Positions 1 through 6,334 of a DNA stretch of 10,168 nt are shown here, piece by piece. Within the stretch, counting starts at the first letter, position 1. Each line of letters begins with the position of its first letter. The stretch comes from AC-69 sp046728055 (GTDB lineage Bacteria > Actinomycetota > UBA4738 > HRBIN12): NCBI GenBank assembly GCA_046728055.1, contig JBKPDU010000103.1, forward strand, positions 1 to 10,168, written 5' to 3'. The notes beneath the pieces were generated by a model. The model saw only the letters and a program-made list of their open reading frames with translations. It was not told the origin of the DNA and did not search any database. The position numbers and the translations under genes were made by a program.

Positions 1-820
1 ACTCGCTCGCCAGGAGGAACGTGCCGGCGGAGAGGGCCCCGGGAATCCGAAGGCCCGACGTCGGCTCGGCTATCAAGGGCCATCCAAGGATCCGGGCCAG
101 ATCGACGACCGGGGAGGCGTCCCGACGGAGCGACCCGACGAAGAGCATCCCTCGCTCGACTCCGTTCATCAGCTCGGCGAGCGTCTCGACGTCGGCGCGC
201 CGGGTTCGGGCCCCCGGACGGCTCCACCCGGCAGAGAGGGTCTCGTGATGACCGATCTCGACGTCTTCACCCGAAGGCGCGAGCGGCTCTCGGAACGGCA
301 GATTGACGTGCGTGGGGCCCGGAGCGTGTCGCCGAGCCATGTAGCCAGCCTCCAGGCCCTCGGCGAACCAATACCCGGCGTCGGGATGCTCGCCCGGCAC
401 ACCGGCGCTGACGAAACGCTTCACGTACCGACCGAACAGTTCCCGTTGATCGATGGCTTGGTTCGCACCCACACCGAGGAGCTCGGGAGGGCGATCCGCG
501 GTGAGGAGCACGAGTGGTGTGCGCGACATCGACGCCTCGACCACCGCGGGGAACAGGTTCGCAGCGGCAGTGCCGGACGTACATGCCACGGCGACCGGCC
601 TCCCCGTGGCTTTGGCCAGCCCGAGCCCGAAGTACGCCGAGGACCGCTCGTCGAGATGGACGTGTACCGCCACGCCCGGGTGGCGGGACAGCGCGAGCGC
701 GAGCGGGGTCGAGCGGGAGCCCGGTGAAACGCACGCGTGCTGGAGTCCCCGTGACACGAGCCCATCGACGAGCGCGCTCATGCAGGCCAGCGCGACGTCC
801 CCTTCGGTTCCGTCAGTCAT
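1..820 (-). CDS. menD: MenD, SEPHCHC synthase (partial, N-terminal half)
   Basis: Likely 2-succinyl-5-enolpyruvyl-6-hydroxy-3-cyclohexene-1-carboxylate synthase, the thiamine-diphosphate enzyme that joins isochorismate and 2-oxoglutarate in cytoplasmic menaquinone synthesis. The reading frame stays open to the window edge, giving 273 codons; the family is usually about 520-570 residues, so the C-terminal half lies outside. Visible MenD signatures are CVSPGSRSTPLALAL at residues 30-44, HLDERSSAYFGLGLAKATG from about 55 with the expected ThDP-contacting Glu at E58, then CTSGTAAANLFPAVVEA, LLTADRPPELLG and GANQAIDQRELFG. The ATG overlaps the menA stop by one base (TGATG) and has no obvious Shine-Dalgarno, so translation is probably coupled to menA. 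A second ATG at codon 14 is a possible alternative start. It is the third gene of a menB-menA-menD operon. Family identity is secure; the operon reading is inferred from overlaps. Confidence 0.95.
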   Translation of the reverse strand, partial: MTDGTEGDVALACMSALVDGLVSRGLQHACVSPGSRSTPLALALSRHPGVAVHVHLDERSSAYFGLGLAKATGRPVAVACTSGTAAANLFPAVVEASMSRTPLVLLTADRPPELLGVGANQAIDQRELFGRYVKRFVSAGVPGEHPDAGYWFAEGLEAGYMARRHAPGPTHVNLPFREPLAPSGEDVEIGHHETLSAGWSRPGARTRRADVETLAELMNGVERGMLFVGSLRRDASPVVDLARILGWPLIAEPTSGLRIPGALSAGTFLLASE

Positions 821-1716
821 CAGGCGATGGCCGCGAGCCACAGCCCCAGCGCGAGCAGGGATCCAAACGCCAGCTCCAGCTGGGCCGTGCCGACGAGGAC
901 CGGGACGAGCGCTCGGCCATCGGCGCTCCCGACGGCCTCAACCGGTCCGATGGCCAGGGGCCACGCCGCCAGCGCGAGGAGCGCCCATTGCGACAGGCCG
1001 GATCCCGCATCGACGATGCCCACGGTCACGCCCAGCACGATGGTGGCGAAGGCGGCAACCACGAGTGCCCGGTACAGGGCCCGGGCACGCCGGTGGCCCA
1101 CCCGGACGGCCAACGTGCGCTTCCCCGCCGCGCGGTCCGTCGAGATGTCCCTGACGTTGTTGGCCTCCAGGAGGGCCACGGCCAGGAATCCCATGGCCGC
1201 GGACGACCACCAGGCGGTCCCCGGGATCCGTTCGACCTGCACGTAGGCGGCCCCCGCGGTGGCCATCAGGCCGAAGAACACGAACACCATGACCTCGCCC
1301 AGGCCGAGCGAGCCGTACGGGCGCGGACCTCCCGAATACAGCCACAGGGCGAGCATGGCCGCCCCGCCGAGGGGGATGAGCCACAGGGTCGTCGCCACCG
1401 CCAGCGCGAGGCCGGCCGATGCCGCCACCGCGATCGACGCCAGCGCGGCGAGGAGCACGGACCGGGGAGATGCCAAACCCGACGACGTCAAACGACGGGG
1501 TCCCTGACGGTCGTGCGTGTCGACCCCGCGCACGCCGTCCTGATAGTCGTTGGCGAAGTTGACCCCGATCTGCAGCCCCAGTCCCACGGCCAGCGCAGCG
1601 AGCGTTCGCCACAGCGACGCCCGGCCCGCGGCCGCCGTCCCCACCAGCACCGGCGCCACGCTCGCGACCAGGGTCCGCGGACGCGCCCCGTTCACCCAGT
1701 CCGCGAGGTCGGTCAC
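820..1716 (-). CDS. menA: MenA, 1,4-dihydroxy-2-naphthoate polyprenyltransferase
   Basis: Integral-membrane UbiA-superfamily prenyltransferase that attaches the polyprenyl tail to DHNA, giving demethylmenaquinone. The product is 298 aa, the normal size. It opens with a W-x-x-G-A-R-P-R-T-L motif at residues 7-16. The first Asp-rich site is NFANDYQDGVRGVD (residues 53-66), followed by GPRRLT (72-77); the second is NNVRDISTDRAAGKRTLAVR (186-205). Several hydrophobic helices lie between and after these. The frame is open further upstream to 1920, but that extension lies inside menB and has no membrane or family features. I therefore chose the GTG at 1716, which overlaps the menB stop in a GTGA arrangement. 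An AGGAGG (1724-1719) lies only 2 nt upstream of that GTG, closer than ideal, so coupling to menB translation is likely. The menD start overlaps its stop. Confidence 0.95.
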   Translation of the reverse strand: MTDLADWVNGARPRTLVASVAPVLVGTAAAGRASLWRTLAALAVGLGLQIGVNFANDYQDGVRGVDTHDRQGPRRLTSSGLASPRSVLLAALASIAVAASAGLALAVATTLWLIPLGGAAMLALWLYSGGPRPYGSLGLGEVMVFVFFGLMATAGAAYVQVERIPGTAWWSSAAMGFLAVALLEANNVRDISTDRAAGKRTLAVRVGHRRARALYRALVVAAFATIVLGVTVGIVDAGSGLSQWALLALAAWPLAIGPVEAVGSADGRALVPVLVGTAQLELAFGSLLALGLWLAAIA

Positions 1717-2528
1717 GGCCTCCTCGGGAACCTGCCGAAGTTCGGTGAGCGCTTCTCCAGGTAGGCGTCGCGGCCCTCCTGAGCTTCGTCCGACATGTAG
1801 TAGAGGAGCGTTGCGTCGCCGGCCAGCTGCTGGATCCCGGCCAGCCCATCGGTGTCGGCGTTGAACCCCGCCTTGATCACCCGGAGGGCCAGCGGGCTCA
1901 TCGACAGCATCCGCCGACACACTTCAATCGTCTCCTCCTCCAGCTTCTCCAACGGCACGACCCGGTTCACCAGGCCCCAATCGAGCGCCGTTCTCGCGTC
2001 GTACTGCTCGCACAGGAACCAGATCTCCTTGGCCCGCTTCAGCCCGACGGTTCGGGCCAGCAGGCCACTTCCGTACCCCGCGTCGAACGACCCGACGGTC
2101 GGTCCGGTTTGCCCGAACCTCGCGTTGTCGGCGGCGATCGACAGGTCGCAGACCAGATGGAGGACGTGGCCGCCGCCGATGGCGTACCCGGCCACCATGG
2201 CGATCACCGGCTTCGGCAACCGCCGGATCTGGACCTGGAGATCCAGGACGTTCAGTCGCCCGGTCCCCTTCTCGTCCCGATACCCGTCGTCACCGCGGAC
2301 CCGCTGGTCCCCGCCGGAGCAGAAGGCCTCCGGCCCCTCTCCGGTGAGGATGATCACTCCAATGTCAGGGTCGTCGCGGGCGCGTTCGAACGCCTCCGAA
2401 AGCTCGAACAGGGTCAGGGGGCGGAAGGCGTTGCGGACCTCCGGCCGGGCGATGGTGATCTTCGCCATCCCTTCGGACGTCTCGTATCGGATGTCCTCGT
2501 ACTCTCCTGACGAACGCCATCCCACCAT
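1713..2528 (-). CDS. menB: MenB, 1,4-dihydroxy-2-naphthoyl-CoA synthase
   Basis: Crotonase-fold enzyme that closes the naphthoate ring by converting O-succinylbenzoyl-CoA to DHNA-CoA. The 271-aa product carries the MenB hallmarks: RPEVRNAFRP (28-37), the oxyanion-hole stretch FCSGGDQRVRG (69-79), GYAIGGGHVLHLVCDLSIA (114-132), and GQTGPTVGSFDAGYG (139-153) with the catalytic-type Ser/Asp pair S147 and D149, ending SPNFGRFPRRP. The Gly-Pro after QT (G142, P143) matches the bicarbonate-dependent type I subclass rather than the Asp-bearing type seen in M. tuberculosis. I chose the ATG at 2528, which has GGAG about 11 nt upstream. An in-frame GTG at 2555 would add nine residues with no family support. 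It is the first gene of menB-menA-menD and is divergent from menE. Confidence 0.95.
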   Translation of the reverse strand: MVGWRSSGEYEDIRYETSEGMAKITIARPEVRNAFRPLTLFELSEAFERARDDPDIGVIILTGEGPEAFCSGGDQRVRGDDGYRDEKGTGRLNVLDLQVQIRRLPKPVIAMVAGYAIGGGHVLHLVCDLSIAADNARFGQTGPTVGSFDAGYGSGLLARTVGLKRAKEIWFLCEQYDARTALDWGLVNRVVPLEKLEEETIEVCRRMLSMSPLALRVIKAGFNADTDGLAGIQQLAGDATLLYYMSDEAQEGRDAYLEKRSPNFGRFPRRP

Positions 2529-2570
2529 CGGACCGATCACTCCGAGAGCGCCCACTCGAACGGTTCGGGC

Positions 2571-2577
2571 TAGCCTA
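2571..2577. promoter_or_regulatory. Symmetric bidirectional -10 element between menB and menE
   Basis: TAGCCTA reads as a TAnnnT -10 hexamer on both strands: TAGCCT at 2571-2576 on plus and TAGGCT at 2577-2572 on minus. On plus the hexamer ends 7 nt before the menE ATG. On minus the predicted start near 2565 would leave a leader of about 37 nt before the menB ATG. I see no good TTGACA-like -35 on either side. This is a pattern call with no transcript evidence. Confidence 0.5.
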
Positions 2578-2583
2578 TCTCAC

Positions 2584-3768
2584 ATGCCCACCCGTGCGAC
2601 CCCGGACCTTCGGCCGGGGGACCTGGTGGCGGTCACGCTCCCACCCGGTCAGGGCTGGGCTGGGATCCTGACGAAGGTGTGGGAGGCCGGTGCGGCCCTG
2701 TTCCCCCTGGACCACCGGTTCCCTCCACCCCAGGCTCGAGACATGATCGACCGGGCGGCTCCCACGGTGCTGCTCGATCCCGATGGGTGGCACCGGCTCG
2801 GCTCGGGACGGCCGGTGGGAAACGGCGTGGCTCTGGTGGTCCAAACCTCCGGCACGGGGGGCGTCCCCAAGCTCGTTCAGTTCGACTGGCCGGCCATCGA
2901 CGCGGCCGTGGCCTCCTCGACGCTGGCCCTGGAGGCCTCGCCTCACGACCGGTGGCTGTGCTGTCTGCCCCTGGCCCACGTCGGAGGGCTCCTCGTGGTG
3001 CTCCGGTCGGTCCTGCTCGGCGCCCCGGTCACGGTCCATCCCCGGTTCGACCCGAGGACCGTCGCCGCGGAAGGGGACACGGCCTTCGTGTCGCTGGTGC
3101 CCACGATGCTGGCCCGTCTCCTGGACGCACACGCCGACCTGTCGCACTTCCGCGCGATCCTCGTTGGAGGGGCACGCGTTCCCGCCCCGTTGGCCGATCG
3201 AGCCCGCGCCGAAGGGGCGAACGTCATCGAAACCTATGGCCTCACCGAGAGCTGCGGCGGGGTCGTGTACGAGGGACGTCCCCTCCCCGGTACCGAGGTT
3301 CGGATCGACGCCGACGGAGGAATCCAGCTCCGAGGCCCCACGGTGATGCGTGGCTACCTCGATGACCCGGAGGCGACCGAGCGAGCGTTCACCGACGGTG
3401 GTTGGCTCCGAGCTGGCGACGGGGGATGGATCGATGCCCAGGGGAGGCTCCGGGTGGCCGGCCGCCTCGACGATCTGATCAACACCGGAGGGGAGAGGGT
3501 CTGGCCGGAGGAGGTGGAAGCCGTTCTCAACGACCATCCCGGGGTTGCTGATGTGGCCATCGTCGGTCGGCCCGACCCCGAGTGGGGACAGCTCGTGGTG
3601 GCATACGTGGTCCCCGCGGATCGGGCCGCCCCCCCTTCCCTCGAGTCGCTCCGGGATCACGTGGCCCGAACCCTCCCTCGGTACATGGCCCCTCGCCACC
3701 TCGTCCTGGTTCCCCAAGGTTTGCCCCGCACCGCTTCCGGGAAGGTCCGCCGGGCCGCACTGGCCTGA
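2584..3768 (+). CDS. menE: MenE, o-succinylbenzoate--CoA ligase
   Basis: ANL-superfamily acyl-CoA ligase that adenylates o-succinylbenzoate and transfers it to CoA, supplying the MenB substrate. The product is 394 aa, a compact form of the family. Core motifs in order: ATP P-loop TSGTGGVPK (88-96), LPLAHVGGLLVVLR (128-141, typical of MenE), YGLTES (218-223), GWLRAGDGGW (273-282), the hinge region GRLDDLINTGGERVWP (from 293), and the C-terminal PRTASGK with the catalytic Lys at 387. The P-loop has Gly where most relatives have the second Thr, and the GD motif has Ala where Thr is usual. The frame is open back to 1852, but that part is antisense to menB. The ATG at 2584 begins homology and has a -10 box 7 nt upstream with no Shine-Dalgarno, suggesting a leaderless message. 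trxB follows after 54 nt on the same strand. Confidence 0.93.
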   Translation: MPTRATPDLRPGDLVAVTLPPGQGWAGILTKVWEAGAALFPLDHRFPPPQARDMIDRAAPTVLLDPDGWHRLGSGRPVGNGVALVVQTSGTGGVPKLVQFDWPAIDAAVASSTLALEASPHDRWLCCLPLAHVGGLLVVLRSVLLGAPVTVHPRFDPRTVAAEGDTAFVSLVPTMLARLLDAHADLSHFRAILVGGARVPAPLADRARAEGANVIETYGLTESCGGVVYEGRPLPGTEVRIDADGGIQLRGPTVMRGYLDDPEATERAFTDGGWLRAGDGGWIDAQGRLRVAGRLDDLINTGGERVWPEEVEAVLNDHPGVADVAIVGRPDPEWGQLVVAYVVPADRAAPPSLESLRDHVARTLPRYMAPRHLVLVPQGLPRTASGKVRRAALA

Positions 3769-3811
3769 CCCGAGGCGGAGGTTTGGGGAATAGGGCGCGG
3801 TTACACGCTAT

Positions 3812-3816
3812 GGGAG
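3812..3816 (+). promoter_or_regulatory. Shine-Dalgarno of trxB
   Basis: GGGAG lies 6 nt upstream of the GTG at 3823. A second GGAG at 3820-3823 lies 5 nt before another in-frame GTG at 3829. The start is therefore certain to within two codons, and trxB belongs to the leadered class. Confidence 0.55.
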
Positions 3817-3822
3817 AATGGA

Positions 3823-4773
3823 GTGAACGTGGCCGACGAGCGCAACGTGATCGTTCTCGGATCGGGGCCGGCCGGTTATACGGCGGCCCTGTACGCCGCT
3901 CGTGCGGACCTGGAACCCCTCGTCCTGAAGGGTCTCGACGCCGGTGGGCAGCTCATGCTGACGACCGACGTGGAGAACTACCCGGGCTTCCCCGGTGGGG
4001 TACTCGGCCCGGAGCTCATGGACGCCATGGAGAAGCAGGCCTCCCGGTTCGGTGCGGAGATGCTGCATCAGTCCACGACGAGGGTGGACCTCTCGGCTCG
4101 GCCGTTCGGCGTGTGGGCCGGCGACGAGGAGTGGCGAGCGCGGACGCTCGTCATCGCCACCGGCGCGAACGCCAAGTGGCTGGGCATTCCGGGTGAGCAA
4201 CGGCTGCTCGGACGCGGCGTCTCCGCCTGCGCGACGTGTGACGGGTTCTTCTTCCGGGACCGGGAGCTGGTGGTGGTCGGTGGTGGGGATACCGCCATGG
4301 AAGAGGCAACGTTCCTCTCGAAGTTCGCCTCGCACATCTCGATCGTGCATCGACGGGACGAGCTCCGCGCATCGAAGATCATGCAGGATCGGGCACTGTC
4401 CAACCCGAAGATCTCGATGATCTGGGATTCGGTGATCGAGGAGATCCAGGGTGACGGCGCGGTCACGGGGGTTCGCCTTCGGAACGTCAAGACGGACGAG
4501 GTCACCGGACATCCGACGGACGGCGTCTTCGTGGCCATCGGTCACACGCCGAACACGGCCCTGTTCCAGGATCAGGTGGAGCTCACCGACGGCGGCTACA
4601 TCGTGGTGGATGAGCCGAGCACTGCGACGAGCGTCCCCGGCGTGTTCGCTGCAGGCGACGTCACCGACCGGGTGTACCGTCAGGCCGTGACGGCGGCCGG
4701 CCAGGGGTGCAAGGCAGCGATGGACGCCGAGCGGTTCCTGGGGGCCGAGGAGCACCGGTCTCGCGAGGGGTAG
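3823..4773 (+). CDS. trxB: TrxB, thioredoxin reductase (NADPH)
   Basis: Cytoplasmic low-molecular-weight flavoprotein that passes electrons from NADPH through FAD and a Cys pair to thioredoxin. The 316-aa product has the usual length and every motif: FAD-binding GSGPAGYTAALYAAR (13-27), GGQLMLTTDVENYPGFP (41-57), redox-active CATC (C136, C139) followed by DG, NADPH-binding VVGGGDTAMEEA (151-162), HRRDELRASK (176-185) that favours NADPH, and the C-terminal FAD segment VFAAGDVTDRVYRQAVTAAG (from 274). The GTG at 3823 has a good Shine-Dalgarno; a GTG two codons later is equally possible. trxA follows 48 nt downstream, the usual actinobacterial trxB-trxA pair. The 54-nt gap after menE contains no terminator hairpin I can see, so read-through from menE is possible. 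Confidence 0.96.
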   Translation: MNVADERNVIVLGSGPAGYTAALYAARADLEPLVLKGLDAGGQLMLTTDVENYPGFPGGVLGPELMDAMEKQASRFGAEMLHQSTTRVDLSARPFGVWAGDEEWRARTLVIATGANAKWLGIPGEQRLLGRGVSACATCDGFFFRDRELVVVGGGDTAMEEATFLSKFASHISIVHRRDELRASKIMQDRALSNPKISMIWDSVIEEIQGDGAVTGVRLRNVKTDEVTGHPTDGVFVAIGHTPNTALFQDQVELTDGGYIVVDEPSTATSVPGVFAAGDVTDRVYRQAVTAAGQGCKAAMDAERFLGAEEHRSREG

Positions 4774-4821
4774 CGGAATCCGAGCCCGAGCCAGCGCGTT
4801 ACAAGGAGCGGCGGCCCTGGA

Positions 4822-5169
4822 GTGAAGAAAGGAACGGAATTGACAGCGATCGGTGACGTGACGGACCAGGACTTCGAAGAGCAGGTGCTGAAGTCGGATG
4901 AACCCGTGCTGGTGGACTTCTGGGCCGAGTGGTGCGTGCCCTGCCACATGGTCTCGCCCGTGGTCGAGGAGATCGGCCAGGAGAAGGGCGGGTCCCTGCG
5001 GGTCGCCAAGTTGAATATCGACGAGAACCCCGAGGTCACCCGGCGTTACGGTGTGATGAGCATCCCGACCCTCATGCTGTTCAGAGATGGAGAGGAGAAG
5101 GCCCGAGTGGTCGGCGCCCGAGGCAAGGAAGCCCTGCTCCGGGAGATCGAGCCGCACCTGGCGGCTTAG
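4822..5169 (+). CDS. trxA: Thioredoxin with CVPC active site
   Basis: Small cytoplasmic protein disulfide reductase, the expected substrate of the adjacent TrxB. Counting from the GTG at 4822 it is 115 aa. It shows VDFWAEWCVPCHMVSPVVEEI (31-51) with redox cysteines C38 and C41, the buried Asp D32, KLNIDENPEVTRRYGV (63-78), the cis-Pro loop SIPTLMLF (80-87, P82), and a C-terminal VGARGKEALLREIEPHL. The active site is CVPC, where classical thioredoxins have CGPC. The start is uncertain: the GTG has AAGGAG 13 nt upstream, while a TTG at 4840 has AAAGGA at the ideal 6 nt and would give a 109-aa protein closer to the family norm. The fold and place beside trxB are clear; the altered dipeptide could shift its redox potential or partners. 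Confidence 0.92.
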   Translation: MKKGTELTAIGDVTDQDFEEQVLKSDEPVLVDFWAEWCVPCHMVSPVVEEIGQEKGGSLRVAKLNIDENPEVTRRYGVMSIPTLMLFRDGEEKARVVGARGKEALLREIEPHLAA

Positions 5170-5217
5170 CGGGTCGGCGGGCCAGACCCCCTGAACAGAT
5201 GGGCGCCGGGGCACCCG

Positions 5218-5223
5218 TACACT
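5218..5223 (+). promoter_or_regulatory. Promoter -10 box for a leaderless cwlM message
   Basis: TACACT ends 7 nt before the GTG of the CwlM-like gene, inside the 61-nt gap after trxA. No Shine-Dalgarno lies between. A TGAACA at 5192-5197 matches the -35 consensus at four of six bases, but the 20-nt spacing is long. The geometry suggests transcription starts at or next to the start codon. This is a motif call only. Confidence 0.5.
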
Positions 5224-5230
5224 GCGCAGC

Positions 5231-6334
5231 GTGAGGACCATCCACCGGGGAGCTCGAGGCGAGGCCGTTCGCGACATCCAGCGTCGACTCCTCGACTTCG
5301 GCCTGCGGATCGCGCCCGAGGAACTCGAGGGGCGATTCGGCCCCTCCACCGAGGATGCGGTCAAGGCATTCCAACAACGCAGGGGACTGCTATCGGACGG
5401 CATCGTCGGCGCCGACACGTGGAGTGAGCTCGTGGAGGCCGGATATCGCCTTGGCGACCGGGTCCTGTACCTCCGGTCGATGCCGTTCCAGGGGGACGAC
5501 GTCCGCGAGCTCCAGAAACGCTTGAACGCGCTGGGGTTCGACGCGGGGCGAGAGGACGGGATCTTCGGTCAGCGCACCGCCGCCGCTGTGGCGGAGTTCC
5601 AGCACAACGTGGGCAGCGCATCCGACGGCATCGTCGGTCCGGACACGATCGGGTCTATCGAGCGACTCCGGCCGTCCCTGGAAGGTCCCAGCCGGGCGAT
5701 GGTCCGCGAGGCCGAGGACGTTCGACGCATCGAGGAGGAGCAGACGCTGGTCGGCTCATGCGTGGCCATCGATCCGGGCCATGGGCCCGACGATCTAGGC
5801 CACGTCGGTCCGAGCGGCCTGTCCGAGTCGGAGGCCACGATGCTGATCGCCGCCGAGCTCGCAGCCGAGCTCGGTGCATGTGGCGCGCACCCCACGATCC
5901 TTCGGACCGACCACGAAGCGCCCTCGCCCAGCGCCCGCGCACTCGCGGCCAACGAGCTCGGAGCGGCCGTGTGCATCTCCATCCACCTGAACGGCGGCGA
6001 ACCGAGCGCCGAGGGCGCCACGTGCTTCTACTACGGCACGGAGGCGACGTATTCACCCGCCGGACAACGACTGGCCGAGGTGATCCAGGAGGAGCTGACG
6101 GCTCGGATGGGGCTCATGGACGGACGTACCCATCGCCTGGCGGTGGCCATGCTCAGGGAGACCAGGATGCCCGCGGTACAGGTCGAGCCGTGCTTCCTGA
6201 CCAATCCGAAGGAGGAGGCATTGCTCACCGACCCGGTCTCCCGGCGACTGCTGGCCGGTGCGATCGCGGCGGGCGTTCAACGGTTCTTCGGCACCGTCGA
6301 GACCGTGTCTGGACGACGTTCGGCAGGCAGTTAG
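5231..6334 (+). CDS. cwlM: CwlM-like protein: two PG-binding domains plus Amidase_3
   Basis: Homologue of N-acetylmuramoyl-L-alanine amidases; by architecture and position it matches mycobacterial CwlM. The 367-aa product starts directly with a PG_binding_1 repeat (about 6-68, RGARGEAVRDIQRRLLDFG), has a second one (about 82-146, GDDVRELQKRLNALGF), a linker, and Amidase_3 (about 176-353). Expected zinc ligands and catalytic residue are all visible: H184 in DPGHG, E201 in SESEA, H252 in SIHLN, and E319 in QVEPCFLTNP. There is no signal peptide or membrane segment, so it should stay in the cytoplasm. In M. tuberculosis CwlM is known as a PknB-phosphorylated cytoplasmic activator of MurA; here only about 14 residues follow the amidase domain, so a long phosphorylated tail is missing. 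It lies downstream of trxB-trxA as in mycobacteria. A secreted-type hydrolase is less likely given the N-terminus. Confidence 0.85.
   Translation: MRTIHRGARGEAVRDIQRRLLDFGLRIAPEELEGRFGPSTEDAVKAFQQRRGLLSDGIVGADTWSELVEAGYRLGDRVLYLRSMPFQGDDVRELQKRLNALGFDAGREDGIFGQRTAAAVAEFQHNVGSASDGIVGPDTIGSIERLRPSLEGPSRAMVREAEDVRRIEEEQTLVGSCVAIDPGHGPDDLGHVGPSGLSESEATMLIAAELAAELGACGAHPTILRTDHEAPSPSARALAANELGAAVCISIHLNGGEPSAEGATCFYYGTEATYSPAGQRLAEVIQEELTARMGLMDGRTHRLAVAMLRETRMPAVQVEPCFLTNPKEEALLTDPVSRRLLAGAIAAGVQRFFGTVETVSGRRSAGS

Noticed and set aside
514..1764. 416-codon plus-strand open frame
   Set aside because: It is Arg/Gln/His/Pro-rich and antisense to menD-menA, which have clear family motifs; a typical high-GC shadow.
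1717..1920. N-terminal extension of the menA frame (from 1920)
   Set aside because: It lies within menB, is Arg/Pro-rich shadow sequence, and the MenA N-terminal motif starts just after the GTG at 1716.
1852..2583. Long N-terminal extension of the menE frame (open from 1852)
   Set aside because: It is exactly antisense to menB, has no ANL-family features, and the homology plus promoter geometry begin at 2584.
3785..3822. SigR/SigH-type redox promoter upstream of trxB
   Set aside because: A GGGGAATA -35-like element is present at 3785-3792, but no GTT lies about 18 nt downstream as the consensus needs; only half the motif is there.
5171..5189. Terminator hairpin after trxA
   Set aside because: Only a 5-bp GGGTC/GACCC stem with a 9-nt loop and no T-run; too weak to call.
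3808..5418. 536-codon minus-strand open frame
   Set aside because: It is antisense to trxB, trxA and the start of cwlM and has no recognisable domain.
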